21,832 nt of DNA from Treponema sp. (GCA_009780595.1 WQZT01000002.1:1-21832); one strand, 5' to 3'; counted from the first letter of the stretch, positions 1 to 9,564 are shown. Translations and numbers: made by a program. The notes: a model not told the origin generated them from the letters alone.

Positions 1-513
1 CTGGAATCTGTCGCCGCGTCAAAGTTCGCCCACATGACGTACACTGACGCGGTGAAGGAACTGGAAAAGGCTGTTGCTGGCGGGGCACGCTTTGAGTTTC
101 CGGCGTCGTGGGGCTGCGACTTGCAGAGCGAGCACGAGAAGTACATCACCGAAAAGGTTGTCAAAGGCCCGGTAATTTTGACCGACTATCCAAAGGAAAT
201 TAAGGCGTTCTATATGAAGCAAAACAGCGATGGCAAAACCGTCCGCGCGATGGACGTTTTGGTTCCGCGTTTGGGCGAGATTATCGGAGGATCTCAGCGC
301 GAAGAAAACTGCGCGGCACTCAGCCGCCGTATTCAGGAAGCGGGGATGCACCCGGAAGATTATTCGTGGTATCTCGATCTTCGCCGCTACGGAAGCGTTC
401 CACATTCCGGGTTCGGGATGGGTTTTGAACGGCTCATCCAGTACGTTACGGGGATGGGCAACATCCGCGATGTCATTCCCTTCCCGCGCGCGGTTGGGCA
501 GGCGGAGTTTTAA
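1..513 (+). CDS. asnS: Asparaginyl-tRNA synthetase, C-terminal part (5' end outside window)
   Basis: This is the last 170 codons of a class IIb aminoacyl-tRNA synthetase; the frame is open from base 1, so the start lies upstream. The enzyme charges tRNA-Asn with asparagine in the cytoplasm. The visible part is the catalytic core. It includes the block [14 protein letters not shown], the stretch [16 protein letters not shown] typical of AsnRS, and class II motif 3 as [15 protein letters not shown], whose Arg contacts ATP. The ending IRDVIPFPR followed by a short tail is the usual AsnRS C-terminus. The Asn-type rather than Asp-type assignment rests on overall resemblance to AsnRS ([20 protein letters not shown], no GAD insertion visible). 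dacA begins 12 nt after the stop on the same strand, so the two may be co-transcribed. Confidence 0.95.
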   Translation: MESVAASKFAHMTYTDAVKELEKAVAGGARFEFPASWGCDLQSEHEKYITEKVVKGPVILTDYPKEIKAFYMKQNSDGKTVRAMDVLVPRLGEIIGGSQREENCAALSRRIQEAGMHPEDYSWYLDLRRYGSVPHSGFGMGFERLIQYVTGMGNIRDVIPFPRAVGQAEF

Positions 514-525
514 CGCAATAGTCTG

Positions 526-1752
526 ATGGTAAAGCTGAAAACTTTTTACGCGGCGCTGTGTGCTTTTTTCCTGCTTGCCTTTCCTGCCGCCGCCCAGGCT
601 CTGCAAAGCACGTCATCCACCCCGCCGCCTGCAATCATATCCCATGCGGCGGCGGTGCTAGACGCGGCGACCGGAAGTTTTATTTTCCTTCAAAACGCGG
701 ATGATGAAATCCCCCCGGCATCGATGACCAAGCTGATGACGATGCATCTGGCGTTTCAGGAGATCGCGGCGGGAAGAGCTTCACTCGATGAAATCATCAC
801 GCCGCCTCGTGCGAGCTGGGCGATAAACCAGCCGCCCCGCTCTTCGCTCATGTTCCTTGCGCCCGGCCAGCAGGTCAGTTTGCGCGAGCTCCTTTTGGGG
901 CTGGCTGTTCCGTCCGGCAACGATGCAGCCGTGGCAGTTGCCTTACGCCTTGCCCCTTCAGTGCCTGAGTTCGCGGAGATGATGAACCGCGAGGCGGCGG
1001 CGCTGGGGCTGACGGCAACGCGCTTTGTCGAGCCGTCGGGGATTTCCGCGCACAATATGACCACCGCGAGGGAGTTCGCGCACTTTTCCCGGTTCTACAT
1101 TCAGTCGTGGCCGGAAAGTTTGCGCGAGTATCACTCCGTGCGGGAGTTTTCCTACCCGATGCCGCACAACGTGGCAAGCGCGTTTCAGGAAGCCCCCGGC
1201 ACAATATCGCAAAGGACACGCAACGCCCTTGTGGGAACGCTTGACGGAGTTGATGGCATCAAAACCGGCTTTATTTTTGAGTCTGGCTTTAACATTGCCC
1301 TGACCGCCGAGCGAAACAACACGCGCTTTATTGCGGTTATAATGGGTGCGCCGTCCGGCCCCGGCGGGGACAGAATCCGCAACGACGATGGCAGAAAGCT
1401 GCTGGAATGGGCGTTTGCCTCGTACCGGACGATCCGCCCGCGCCTTGCCCTTCCGGAACCTGCGCGCATCTGGCGCGGCAAGCAAAACTACGCCCCGCTG
1501 AAACTGGGCGAGATGCTTGAGTTTACGGCGGCGGCAGAGCGGGGCGAAATGCTCAGCGGCAGAGTCGAACTGCAAACCCCGCTCGTAGCGCCGCTTGCGG
1601 CAGGAACGCCGGTCGGCAACTTTGTACTGTATGATACCATTGGCGAACTGCGGCGGATTCCCCTGCTTGCCGCCGACGATGTTGCGCGCGGCGGTTTTTT
1701 CAAGCGGCTGTTTGATTCAATCAGGCTGCTGTTCACCCGAAGTCCGCGGTAA
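526..1752 (+). CDS. dacA: D-alanyl-D-alanine carboxypeptidase (peptidase S11, PBP5/DacA type)
   Basis: A 408-residue serine-type DD-carboxypeptidase that removes the terminal D-Ala from peptidoglycan stem peptides in the periplasm. All three penicillin-binding motifs are present in order and at normal spacing: SMTK (Ser66 nucleophile, Lys69), SGN (130-132) and KTG (246-248). An N-terminal signal peptide runs over residues 1-25 with an AQA-type cleavage region. Beyond about residue 300 there is a beta-rich domain like the PBP5 C-terminal domain, ending in a basic amphipathic segment (FFKRLFDSIRLLFTRSPR) that fits the family's usual membrane-anchoring helix. The ATG lies 12 nt after asnS and has no good Shine-Dalgarno site close by, so translation may depend on coupling. 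Its last 36 nt overlap the 3' end of the convergent acyltransferase gene. The exact paralogue (DacA, DacC, DacD) cannot be told from sequence alone. Confidence 0.93.
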   Translation: MVKLKTFYAALCAFFLLAFPAAAQALQSTSSTPPPAIISHAAAVLDAATGSFIFLQNADDEIPPASMTKLMTMHLAFQEIAAGRASLDEIITPPRASWAINQPPRSSLMFLAPGQQVSLRELLLGLAVPSGNDAAVAVALRLAPSVPEFAEMMNREAAALGLTATRFVEPSGISAHNMTTAREFAHFSRFYIQSWPESLREYHSVREFSYPMPHNVASAFQEAPGTISQRTRNALVGTLDGVDGIKTGFIFESGFNIALTAERNNTRFIAVIMGAPSGPGGDRIRNDDGRKLLEWAFASYRTIRPRLALPEPARIWRGKQNYAPLKLGEMLEFTAAAERGEMLSGRVELQTPLVAPLAAGTPVGNFVLYDTIGELRRIPLLAADDVARGGFFKRLFDSIRLLFTRSPR

Positions 1753-3009
1753 TACCGAAGGCTTTTCGCCCTCTGCGGCGGGCTTCGTCTGCAACGATTT
1801 GAGCATCTTGATCATCTCAAGGTATTTCAACGCACTTATCGGATGGCGGCAGTGAATCTCGAACAGTTGCCCATCAATGGTAGAAAACAGCAGAACCATC
1901 TTTAGGATAACCGACAAATCAACAATCGTTTCCAGCGGAAACTCGATAATATCGTAATTTTTTTTGACAAAGGATATTCTGTCGTTGTAGAGGTACAGTG
2001 AGCCTTTCGCCATAAACGTGTTGTACCGCGCCCGTTTTACATGGTACAGCTTCTGAGTGTGATCGGTGAAAATCGGGATGCGGTTGTCGGCGAACGCCAT
2101 TTTTTTCGCAAGCACCGCGAGCTCGCTTTTCTGCCATTTCGACCATTCCAGAACTGTCGTAAACGGCGGCGAATCAGGCACATACGGCTGCGTACCCACC
2201 AGCTCTTGTTTGGGCGGCATTTCAAAATAACCGTACTCGGTATACCGTACGCGAAACCCGCAACTGCAAAAAAGCATATCTTCCTTGCTCTTCAGTGTCG
2301 AAAATTGCTTGCAACACGGGCAGCAGTACAGCGCAGTTTCAAGGTATTCCGCAGGCTTTCTGCCCCGAAACTCAAGCGGAAGTTTTTTCTGTTCATCGTA
2401 CGCGTTAACGTACAGGTCTTGTTTGATGGCTTGGTAAATTTCATCTTCGGACATTGTCGACAATTGTTCCGGGCTGTAAATCTGCGCCAAACGGCCTTCG
2501 GATTTCCCGCGGTGCAAGAAACGCGCCCAACGCGGAAGCGACAAATACGTCCCGAAAAAGCGGTACGTTACCAGCGCAACTCCGGCTTTTTTTATGAGCT
2601 TGCCGATGGACGGCTGGATCTCTCCGGTTTCACCATCAAACGGATTGTTGCCCTCCGCGAAAATGCAAATGTTGCATTTTTCCTTCAGGCGCCTGAAAAT
2701 CGTCATCACCGCCGATGTTTCCACCGTCGACCGCGCCCGCGCTATCGGTGAAAAAAGAAAACGCAGTATCTTGCTCTTAAACCCCACGCGGTACACATAA
2801 TCGCTTGCAAGGTAGTACATACTCTTCTTAAAGCTCATCGCGATGAGGAGCGGATCCCAATTCGTCAAATGGTTTGCTATAACAATATATGGCGAATGAC
2901 CAACATCAATAGTATCGCATTCAAAATTAAATTTATGGCACAGATATTTTCGCACAATCCTTGACGAGAATCTGTACGAAAAATCATGTCGTTCTTTTCC
3001 TGCAATCAT
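1717..3009 (-). CDS. PlsC-like glycerolipid acyltransferase with zinc-ribbon and C-terminal extension
   Basis: A 430-residue protein. Residues 40-130 carry the glycerolipid acyltransferase signature: the HX4D box NHLTNWD (His47, Asp52), an arginine-containing region near RARSTVETS, and FAEGN (117-121) equivalent to the FPEG motif. It probably transfers acyl chains to a lysophospholipid or related acceptor at the inner membrane. Unlike plain PlsC (about 240 residues), it continues with a Cys cluster CCPCC (229-233) paired with CSCG (248-251), which looks like a zinc ribbon. A final region of about 150 residues (roughly 280-430, with GSLYLYNDRISFVKKNY) resembles a small PH/GRAM-like beta domain; that comparison is inference. 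The ATG lacks a Shine-Dalgarno site but sits 7 nt after a predicted -10 box. Substrate unknown. Confidence 0.82.
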   Translation of the reverse strand: MIAGKERHDFSYRFSSRIVRKYLCHKFNFECDTIDVGHSPYIVIANHLTNWDPLLIAMSFKKSMYYLASDYVYRVGFKSKILRFLFSPIARARSTVETSAVMTIFRRLKEKCNICIFAEGNNPFDGETGEIQPSIGKLIKKAGVALVTYRFFGTYLSLPRWARFLHRGKSEGRLAQIYSPEQLSTMSEDEIYQAIKQDLYVNAYDEQKKLPLEFRGRKPAEYLETALYCCPCCKQFSTLKSKEDMLFCSCGFRVRYTEYGYFEMPPKQELVGTQPYVPDSPPFTTVLEWSKWQKSELAVLAKKMAFADNRIPIFTDHTQKLYHVKRARYNTFMAKGSLYLYNDRISFVKKNYDIIEFPLETIVDLSVILKMVLLFSTIDGQLFEIHCRHPISALKYLEMIKMLKSLQTKPAAEGEKPSVLPRTSGEQQPD

Positions 3010-3016
3010 TTCTATA

Positions 3017-3045
3017 ATAGTATCAAGTTTAATTACGATAGTCTA
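3017..3045 (-). promoter_or_regulatory. Predicted promoter of the acyltransferase gene, very close to the start codon
   Basis: On the minus strand, TAGACT (3040-3045) is followed by 17 nt and TACTAT (3017-3022). Only 7 nt separate the -10 box from the ATG at 3009, which would put the transcription start at or next to the start codon. No Shine-Dalgarno sequence lies between them. Confidence 0.5.
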
Positions 3046-3126
3046 TTAGGCAAAACAGTAATCTTTATGGATAAATATGCAATTTTCTACGATAAAAATT
3101 ATTAAATTAAAAACTTTTGTTGATGT

Positions 3127-3155
3127 GCGGGAAACCAGCTTTGCCAGTTTCCCGC
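3127..3155 (-). terminator. Stem-loop terminator after the LysM gene
   Basis: A perfect 9-bp inverted repeat (GCGGGAAAC / GTTTCCCGC) with an 11-nt loop starts 8 nt beyond the LysM stop codon. Read on the minus strand, a GTTTTT run follows about 13 nt after the stem. The U-tract is displaced, so it may be a weak terminator or a 3'-end stabilising hairpin. Confidence 0.6.
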
Positions 3156-3162
3156 TAGCAAC

Positions 3163-4182
3163 TTACGGTAACGGCGGGTATTGTACGCCCGGCTGCCACA
3201 TGCCTTGCCGGGTTTCCCCCCTGATGCTGGGAATATCCAAAATCATCCCGGGGTGAATAAGATCGGGGTTGCCTGTCTGGGGCATCTTGTTACGGTTAGC
3301 CTCGTACAAGCGCCTCCACTGGCGGGGATCGTTAAACGCCCACGAGCGCCCGGCAATTGTCCACAGCGAATCCCGGAACTCAGCCCACGAGCGCACTGTG
3401 TACTGTGACGGCAACTGCGCCCGCCCGGCGGCAACGGGCAAATCGCTGATATTGGCGAGAGCAACGAGCACGCGGTACGCCGCATCAACAGCCTCGTCCC
3501 AGCTTTCAGCCGCGCGGTACGAGCGGGCTTCAGCATACGCGGCTTGGGCCTCGCTGTACTCTTCAGGGTAGCGCGTTGCAGCCCCTGCGGCGGTGGCAAA
3601 AGTCAACCGTTCGCGAGCGGAAGCAATGATGTTGTCGGTCTCCCAGATTATCAACTGCAAGCGCACGTATTCATCGGAAAGGGCAGCGAACCGCACCGCC
3701 TCTTCGGAGTATTCAGTCGATGTGAGAAAATCCCCTTCATCAAACGCTTGCTGGGCGAGAACGGTAAGCCGCTCGCTTTCAAGGAAATATCTGTTATTCC
3801 TGATGCCCGCAGGTATTTCCACCTCGACAACGAGAACTTCTTCCTCGGCGAACTCATCTTCAGCAAACTCGTCAGCGATCACTTCATTTTCGGCAAACTC
3901 GTCAGCCGCAAGGACTTCGTCGCTTGCAAACTCTTCAGCAGGGAACTCTTCGGCGAGAACTTCATCGTCAACAAACTCATCACCGGGGAATTCTTCAGCC
4001 ACAAGAGCTTCATCTTCGACAACCTCTTCAGCCGCGAACTCGTCAGCAAGGGCTTCGCTTTCGACGGAAAGCACCTGCTCACCATCCTCAACTATATCCA
4101 AGACATCTTCGTCTTGTGCAACAACCGCTTGGGCGGCGAACAAAAGCGCAATCGCCGGTATGATTATAAATTTGTTTTTCAT
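3163..4182 (-). CDS. Exported LysM-domain protein with long acidic repeat region
   Basis: A 339-residue exported protein. Residues 1-22 form a signal peptide ending AVVAQ with no lipobox Cys. Residues 23 to about 120 are a very acidic low-complexity tract built from repeats such as DEVLAEEFPAEEF. Residues 125-245 are helical and TPR-like (AQQAFDEGDFLTSTEYSEEA and similar). Residues 261-320 form a LysM domain (YTVRSWAEFRDSLWTIAGRS, ending LIHPGMILDIPS), which binds peptidoglycan GlcNAc. The protein probably sits in the periplasm on the cell wall. Its ATG overlaps the stop of the preceding lipoprotein gene as TAATG, and AAGGAGA lies just upstream, so the two are translationally coupled and likely work together. 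No enzymatic domain is visible; function unknown. Confidence 0.85.
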   Translation of the reverse strand: MKNKFIIIPAIALLFAAQAVVAQDEDVLDIVEDGEQVLSVESEALADEFAAEEVVEDEALVAEEFPGDEFVDDEVLAEEFPAEEFASDEVLAADEFAENEVIADEFAEDEFAEEEVLVVEVEIPAGIRNNRYFLESERLTVLAQQAFDEGDFLTSTEYSEEAVRFAALSDEYVRLQLIIWETDNIIASARERLTFATAAGAATRYPEEYSEAQAAYAEARSYRAAESWDEAVDAAYRVLVALANISDLPVAAGRAQLPSQYTVRSWAEFRDSLWTIAGRSWAFNDPRQWRRLYEANRNKMPQTGNPDLIHPGMILDIPSIRGETRQGMWQPGVQYPPLP

Positions 4183-5381
4183 TATAAGTCTCCTTCGAGA
4201 ATTTTTTCGGCTTCTCTGGCGATTTCTTCGCTTTCTGCAACCCTTTCGTTGGCGAGGCGCAAGGCTTCCTCCGCAATCAACTGCCGTTCACGCGCAAGTT
4301 CGGCAGACGCGCTAAACAGGGGCGCGCTCTGGGTGAACAGCCGTCCGGCCTCCCCAAAGTGCTGCGCCTGATGCGCTTGATCAGCCTGAGCAAACAGCGA
4401 CTGGGCGTAGTTAAACTCCTGACGAGCGGCAACATCGGCTCTTGCCTCCAGCGCAACAGTGCGTTCAACTGCAGCCCCGGCGCTTAAATACATAACCATC
4501 GAAGTCATAGCGGCAGTTCGCGCTCCGCCAAAATCTCCCGCCTCCCACTTGGCAAAGGTATCAGCCGCCGCCAAATCTCCCTGTTCAAAGGCTTGCGGAT
4601 TCACCTCTTGCAGACGCTCGGAAACCTGCTCCCGCGCGTTGTACGCATCGAGCATTGCATCAAGGGCGGTAAACATCGCCAGAGCTTGAACGGCAGCAAC
4701 GCGTGCCCCGCTGTAATCCCCGTCATCATCAAAGCGTTGAAAAGCATCTCTAATGGCGTCATCCGCCTGCAAAAGGTAATCCGGCTCCCACTCATAAAGC
4801 GGTTCGGCGATTTTCGCTCTTATTCTTTTAATTTCGAATGTGGTGGCAAGGAATCCATACATATCAAGGGCGCTAGCGGCAGTCTCCCGTGCGGCAAGAA
4901 AATCTCCGTCAGCCTGCTTTTTGCGGGCGTCGGTAACGGTGTTATCCGCGTGTGAAAGAACATCCGGCAAGAACTGTTCAGCGCCCATCGCGACAACTTC
5001 GGCACGGGCTTCCGCTAAAGCACGCTCCATATTCTCAAAACTACGGGCAATGGACATAGCGGCAAGGGCTTCCAGCGCATCAGCCGCTGTGTTGTACCGT
5101 TCCGCAGACGCAACGATCTCCTCGACAGTATCGATCGAGCGCTCCCGTTCAGCAGAGGCAAAGAGAGAATCGGCATTCTCCCACTCGGAAGGGAAAAGTT
5201 CAGGGCCATTAAACTCGACAACCTGCGCCCGCGCCACCTGCGCCCGTGCTTGGGCTGCATCCAAAGCTCCCGTATCCGGCTGAACGGGATGTTGCTCGGC
5301 TGGCGGTGTTGACCCGCAGGAAACCGCCGCAAACATTGCAAACAGACCTACCAGCATCCGCCAAAAATACTTAGTCTTCAT
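4182..5381 (-). CDS. Helical-repeat lipoprotein coupled to the LysM protein
   Basis: A 399-residue predicted lipoprotein. The signal peptide ends AAVSC with lipidation at Cys22, followed by a short linker rich in Pro and polar residues. The rest is almost entirely Ala/Glu-rich amphipathic helix with recurring units such as ELFPSEWENADSLFASAE, QFLPDVLSHADNTV, PLYEWEPDYLLQADDA and QEFNYAQSLFAQADQAH. These look like repeated antiparallel helical pairs of about 70-80 residues, each beginning with an aromatic/proline motif and a conserved A-D or A-E pair. The C-terminus (residues 355-399) is likely coiled coil. A strong GGAGAGGAG Shine-Dalgarno precedes the ATG. Its stop overlaps the start of the LysM gene by one base (TAATG). 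It probably forms an envelope-anchored partner of the LysM protein. I do not recognise a characterised homologue. Confidence 0.83.
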   Translation of the reverse strand: MKTKYFWRMLVGLFAMFAAVSCGSTPPAEQHPVQPDTGALDAAQARAQVARAQVVEFNGPELFPSEWENADSLFASAERERSIDTVEEIVASAERYNTAADALEALAAMSIARSFENMERALAEARAEVVAMGAEQFLPDVLSHADNTVTDARKKQADGDFLAARETAASALDMYGFLATTFEIKRIRAKIAEPLYEWEPDYLLQADDAIRDAFQRFDDDGDYSGARVAAVQALAMFTALDAMLDAYNAREQVSERLQEVNPQAFEQGDLAAADTFAKWEAGDFGGARTAAMTSMVMYLSAGAAVERTVALEARADVAARQEFNYAQSLFAQADQAHQAQHFGEAGRLFTQSAPLFSASAELARERQLIAEEALRLANERVAESEEIAREAEKILEGDL

Positions 5382-5434
5382 TGATTACTCCTCTCCATTA
5401 TTTTCCATATATAGCCGTGTTTAGTGTAGTAGAA

Positions 5435-5884
5435 TTATCGCACGAAAGCAATAGCTTCCTGCGTGAGAGCATCGCAACGCTCGTTGTACGTGTTCCCCGC
5501 GTGGCCTTTTACCCACACCCACTGTATCGAAAGCGCGGCGGCAAGCGCGTCTAATTCCACCCAGAGGTCTTGATTTTTTACCGGAGTTTTGCCGCTGGTT
5601 CGCCAGTTGTTCCGCTTCCAGTTGTGTATCCATTCGGTGATGCCTTTTTGCACATATTGCGAATCGGTGTACAGTGCGAGCTGGGGAACGGGGAACGATT
5701 TTGCAGCTTTCAGGGCGTTGATGACTGCCAAAAGTTCCATGCGATTGTTGGTGGTGTTTTTTTCACCGCCCCATTTTTCGGCAGTAACCGAATCGCCTGA
5801 TTCGCCCTTTTCGACAATCACATACGCCCATCCGCCGGGACCGGGGTTTCCCGAACAGCCGCCATCAGTATAAATATGAATCAC
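5435..5884 (-). CDS. rnhA: Ribonuclease HI
   Basis: A 149-residue RNase HI, the usual length, which degrades RNA in RNA-DNA hybrids (R-loops, Okazaki primers) in the cytoplasm. All catalytic residues are present: Asp7 (YTDGGCSGNPGPGGW), Glu50 (TNNRMEL), Asp74 (YTDSQYV), His128 (VKGHAGNTYNE) and Asp138. The basic-protrusion helix is present as WIHNWKRNNWRTSGK. Translation begins at GTG (5882-5884); an in-frame stop 9 nt upstream excludes any earlier start. The gene is divergent from groEL, and its predicted -10 box ends only 6 nt before the GTG, so the mRNA may be leaderless. The helical lipoprotein gene follows 53 nt downstream on the same strand. Confidence 0.96.
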   Translation of the reverse strand: MIHIYTDGGCSGNPGPGGWAYVIVEKGESGDSVTAEKWGGEKNTTNNRMELLAVINALKAAKSFPVPQLALYTDSQYVQKGITEWIHNWKRNNWRTSGKTPVKNQDLWVELDALAAALSIQWVWVKGHAGNTYNERCDALTQEAIAFVR

Positions 5885-5890
5885 GCCCTG

Positions 5891-7687
<1,797 letters not shown>

Positions 7688-7689
<2 letters not shown>

Positions 7690-7715
7690 TAGAAAACCGC
7701 ACACGGTTTTCTATC
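7688..7715 (+). terminator. First inverted repeat after groEL
   Basis: A perfect 12-bp stem (GATAGAAAACCG / CGGTTTTCTATC) with a 4-nt CACA loop begins inside the groEL stop codon. No T-run follows, so it is more likely a 3'-end protecting hairpin than a classical terminator. Confidence 0.55.
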
Positions 7716-7718
7716 TTG

Positions 7719-7745
7719 GCAGTTTACGGCTTTGCCGTAAACTGC
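7719..7745 (+). terminator. Second inverted repeat after groEL
   Basis: A perfect 11-bp stem (GCAGTTTACGG / CCGTAAACTGC) with loop CTTTG lies three bases after the first hairpin. No T-run follows directly. Confidence 0.5.
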
Positions 7746-7750
7746 ACCAC

Positions 7751-7787
7751 TTCAACAAGCGGCTTTTTTTAAGGGCGTTTTGTTGAA
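7751..7787 (+). repeat. Third inverted repeat after groEL, enclosing a T-run
   Basis: TTCAACAA (7751-7758) and TTGTTGAA (7780-7787) are perfect inverted copies flanking a segment with seven T in a row (7764-7770). Confidence 0.4.
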
Positions 7788-7793
7788 TGACAG

Positions 7794-7826
7794 AGCTGTT
7801 CGGGGTAAACCCGGGCAGCTTTTTTT
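7794..7826 (+). terminator. Intrinsic terminator between groEL and the small hypothetical gene
   Basis: An 11-bp stem (AGCTGTTCGGG / CCCGGGCAGCT, with two G-T pairs) and a short GTAAA-type loop are followed immediately by seven T. This is a canonical Rho-independent terminator. It lies only 34 nt before the next start codon. Confidence 0.8.
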
Positions 7827-7860
7827 ATGGGCGATGATATACCGCAATGAGGATCAAGGT

Positions 7861-8292
7861 ATGGACATGCAATTTGAAATTACCAGCCTAAAACTTTTCT
7901 CTCCGCTTTACTATTCCAGCGATGGTGCCACCGACCCGTTTTCGTACAGCGAAGGAGACGGCGAGAAACTCTTCTGCTTTGAACTGGAGGAAACCGCCGC
8001 CGGAACTTTCCAGCCAGACAGGGCAACGTTTCCCGGAAGTCTGCTTTTCTGCGGGAAGGCGGCGGACAGCAGTGCGGCGGGCGGAAACGCTGGGGACAGC
8101 GAACTGCCAGCGGGGAACTACCTTTTCGCCCAAAAGCGGGAAGTGCTAAGCCGCGAAAGTATTATCACGATGGCGATGGAGATTCAGCAGGAAGGGCTGT
8201 GGCAACGGCAGCCGTTGGGAAGGAAGCTCTACCTTCGCTACCTGTTCGAGGACGGCTGCCCCGTTACCCAGCTTTTCAGGTCATGCAATTAA
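7861..8292 (+). CDS. Small conserved-looking hypothetical protein
   Basis: A 143-residue, probably cytoplasmic protein with no signal peptide, membrane segment or recognised domain. The frame is open from TTG at 7780, but that start would run through the terminator. ATG 7861 has GAGGA seven bases upstream and is preferred. Residues 1-40 and 85-143 look structured and conserved (LPAGNYLFAQKREVLSRES, EIQQEGLWQRQPLGRKLYLR, YLFEDGCPVTQLFR). Residues 65-85 are a Gly/Ala/Ser-rich loop (ADSSAAGGNAGDSE). The C-terminal style resembles a small Treponema protein family known to me only as hypothetical. It may be expressed by read-through from groEL, because no clear promoter fits between the terminator and the start. 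Confidence 0.75.
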   Translation: MDMQFEITSLKLFSPLYYSSDGATDPFSYSEGDGEKLFCFELEETAAGTFQPDRATFPGSLLFCGKAADSSAAGGNAGDSELPAGNYLFAQKREVLSRESIITMAMEIQQEGLWQRQPLGRKLYLRYLFEDGCPVTQLFRSCN

Positions 8293-8304
8293 AGGGCGGC
8301 GGCG

Positions 8305-9507
8305 TTACGCGCGTGGATGCAAATACTCGAAAAGAACGTTACAGCCAGTAACAATATCCTCGATTTTGGCGTGTTCCTCTTTATTGTGGCTGATCCCTTC
8401 TTTGCAGGGGATAAAAACCATTCCGACAGGGCATAGTTCGGTAAAAAACATCGCATCATGCCCCGCCCCGGAAGGCATAACCAGAGCGGGAATGCCGAGT
8501 TTTTCTGCCGTTTGCAACAAGCTTTTCTGGAGCGCCGGGTCAAGCATAACGGGGTCGGATTCTGACACGCGGGTGATTTCGCATTTCAGCCCGCGCTCGG
8601 CGGCAATGTTGCGGGCTTTTTGCTCCGTTTCGTTCAGAACCCGCGCACGGCTGGCTTTGTCTATTCCCCGAATGTCAAGCCCAAGCATTGTTTCGCCGGG
8701 GACAACGTTAAAAACATTCGGCGTGTTCCGCACAATTCCCGTTGTCGCAACGCTCGAGTTGGCAAGCTCCGCCCTGCCAAACGCTTCAAGGGCAACGATC
8801 AGTTCCGCCGCGCCCACCAGCGAGTCCTTCCGCAGATCCATCGGCGTCGCGCCTGAGTGATCCTGATTTCCGGTGAATTTCACCCACATACGCACCGGCG
8901 CGGCTATGCTGTTGACAATGCCCAGTGGCAGCCCTTTCGCCTCCAGCACACGCCCCTGCTCGATGTGAAGTTCAAGGTACTGCTTGATGTTTTTGATTTT
9001 CGCGGGATTTGTCTTGTAACCGCGCTGTGTTATAATTTCGTACAGGGAAACACCGTCTGCGTTGGCGGCTTTTTTCAGCGCCGCTTCGTCAATGTTTCCG
9101 GTTACAAGTTTGCTGCCGACACAGGCAATGCCAAACACGCTGGATTCTTCCATGCGGAATATCCCCGTTTTTACCGGAATATTCAGGTTCTGCTCGCCGA
9201 TTTTTTTGAGAGTAAGCAGCCCTGCCAGCACACCTGCAACGCCGTCAAATGTACCGCCCTGCACAACGGAATCCACGTGCGAGCCTATCAGCGTGTAGTT
9301 GTCTTCACCTGAACCATTGTAGATAAACACATTGCCCACTTCGTCAGCGTAGTGCTTCAGTCCGTATTCAGCGGCAATACCCACCACCGCCGCGATCATT
9401 GCATCTTCTTTGTCGGTGTAGCCCAAGCGCGATGCGCTACCGTCTTCGTTTATACCTATTTTATTGAGTATCGCAAACCATTTTTCGAGAAGAACTGCAT
9501 CAGTCAT
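8305..9507 (-). CDS. Zn-dependent M20-family amidohydrolase (N-carbamoyl-amino-acid hydrolase / allantoate amidohydrolase type)
   Basis: A 400-residue member of the hydantoinase/carbamoylase branch of peptidase family M20. These cytoplasmic enzymes hydrolyse N-carbamoyl or ureido amides using two metal ions. Visible metal-site motifs are GSHVDSV (His77, Asp79), GGTFDG (Asp88), MEESSVFG (Glu120, Glu121), LHIEQG (His181) and GISHNKEE (His374). The dimerisation-domain signature GNQDHSGATPMDLRKD is present, as is PSGAGHDA (His350). ATG 9507 is chosen over the longer frame to 9567 because AAAGGAG lies 7 nt upstream and the extra residues lack family similarity. Substrate (carbamoyl amino acid, allantoate or ureidoglycolate) cannot be told. 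No other purine or hydantoin catabolic gene is nearby. It follows ppdK on the same strand. Confidence 0.9.
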   Translation of the reverse strand: MTDAVLLEKWFAILNKIGINEDGSASRLGYTDKEDAMIAAVVGIAAEYGLKHYADEVGNVFIYNGSGEDNYTLIGSHVDSVVQGGTFDGVAGVLAGLLTLKKIGEQNLNIPVKTGIFRMEESSVFGIACVGSKLVTGNIDEAALKKAANADGVSLYEIITQRGYKTNPAKIKNIKQYLELHIEQGRVLEAKGLPLGIVNSIAAPVRMWVKFTGNQDHSGATPMDLRKDSLVGAAELIVALEAFGRAELANSSVATTGIVRNTPNVFNVVPGETMLGLDIRGIDKASRARVLNETEQKARNIAAERGLKCEITRVSESDPVMLDPALQKSLLQTAEKLGIPALVMPSGAGHDAMFFTELCPVGMVFIPCKEGISHNKEEHAKIEDIVTGCNVLFEYLHPRA

Positions 9508-9524
9508 TTGTGTCTCCTTTAACA

Positions 9525-9564
9525 ACAGGGCTGTTCTAAAACTTACGTTCCAGAACAGCCCTGT
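9525..9564 (-). terminator. 13-bp hairpin between ppdK and the amidohydrolase
   Basis: A perfect 13-bp inverted repeat (ACAGGGCTGTTCT / AGAACAGCCCTGT) with a 14-nt loop lies 5 bases after the ppdK stop. It lacks a U-tract, and the amidohydrolase Shine-Dalgarno begins only a few bases beyond the stem. It could end ppdK mRNA, mark a processing site, or modulate translation of the next gene. Confidence 0.6.

Noticed and set aside
3593..4315. Ser/Thr/Asn-rich plus-strand frame resembling a surface repeat protein
   Set aside because: It is the antisense reading of the Glu/Asp/Phe codons in the acidic LysM tract, which produces Ser/Asn repeats by chance.
7780..7860. TTG start for the small hypothetical gene
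   Set aside because: The frame would run through the terminator stem and T-run. ATG 7861 has GAGGA at 7-nt spacing.
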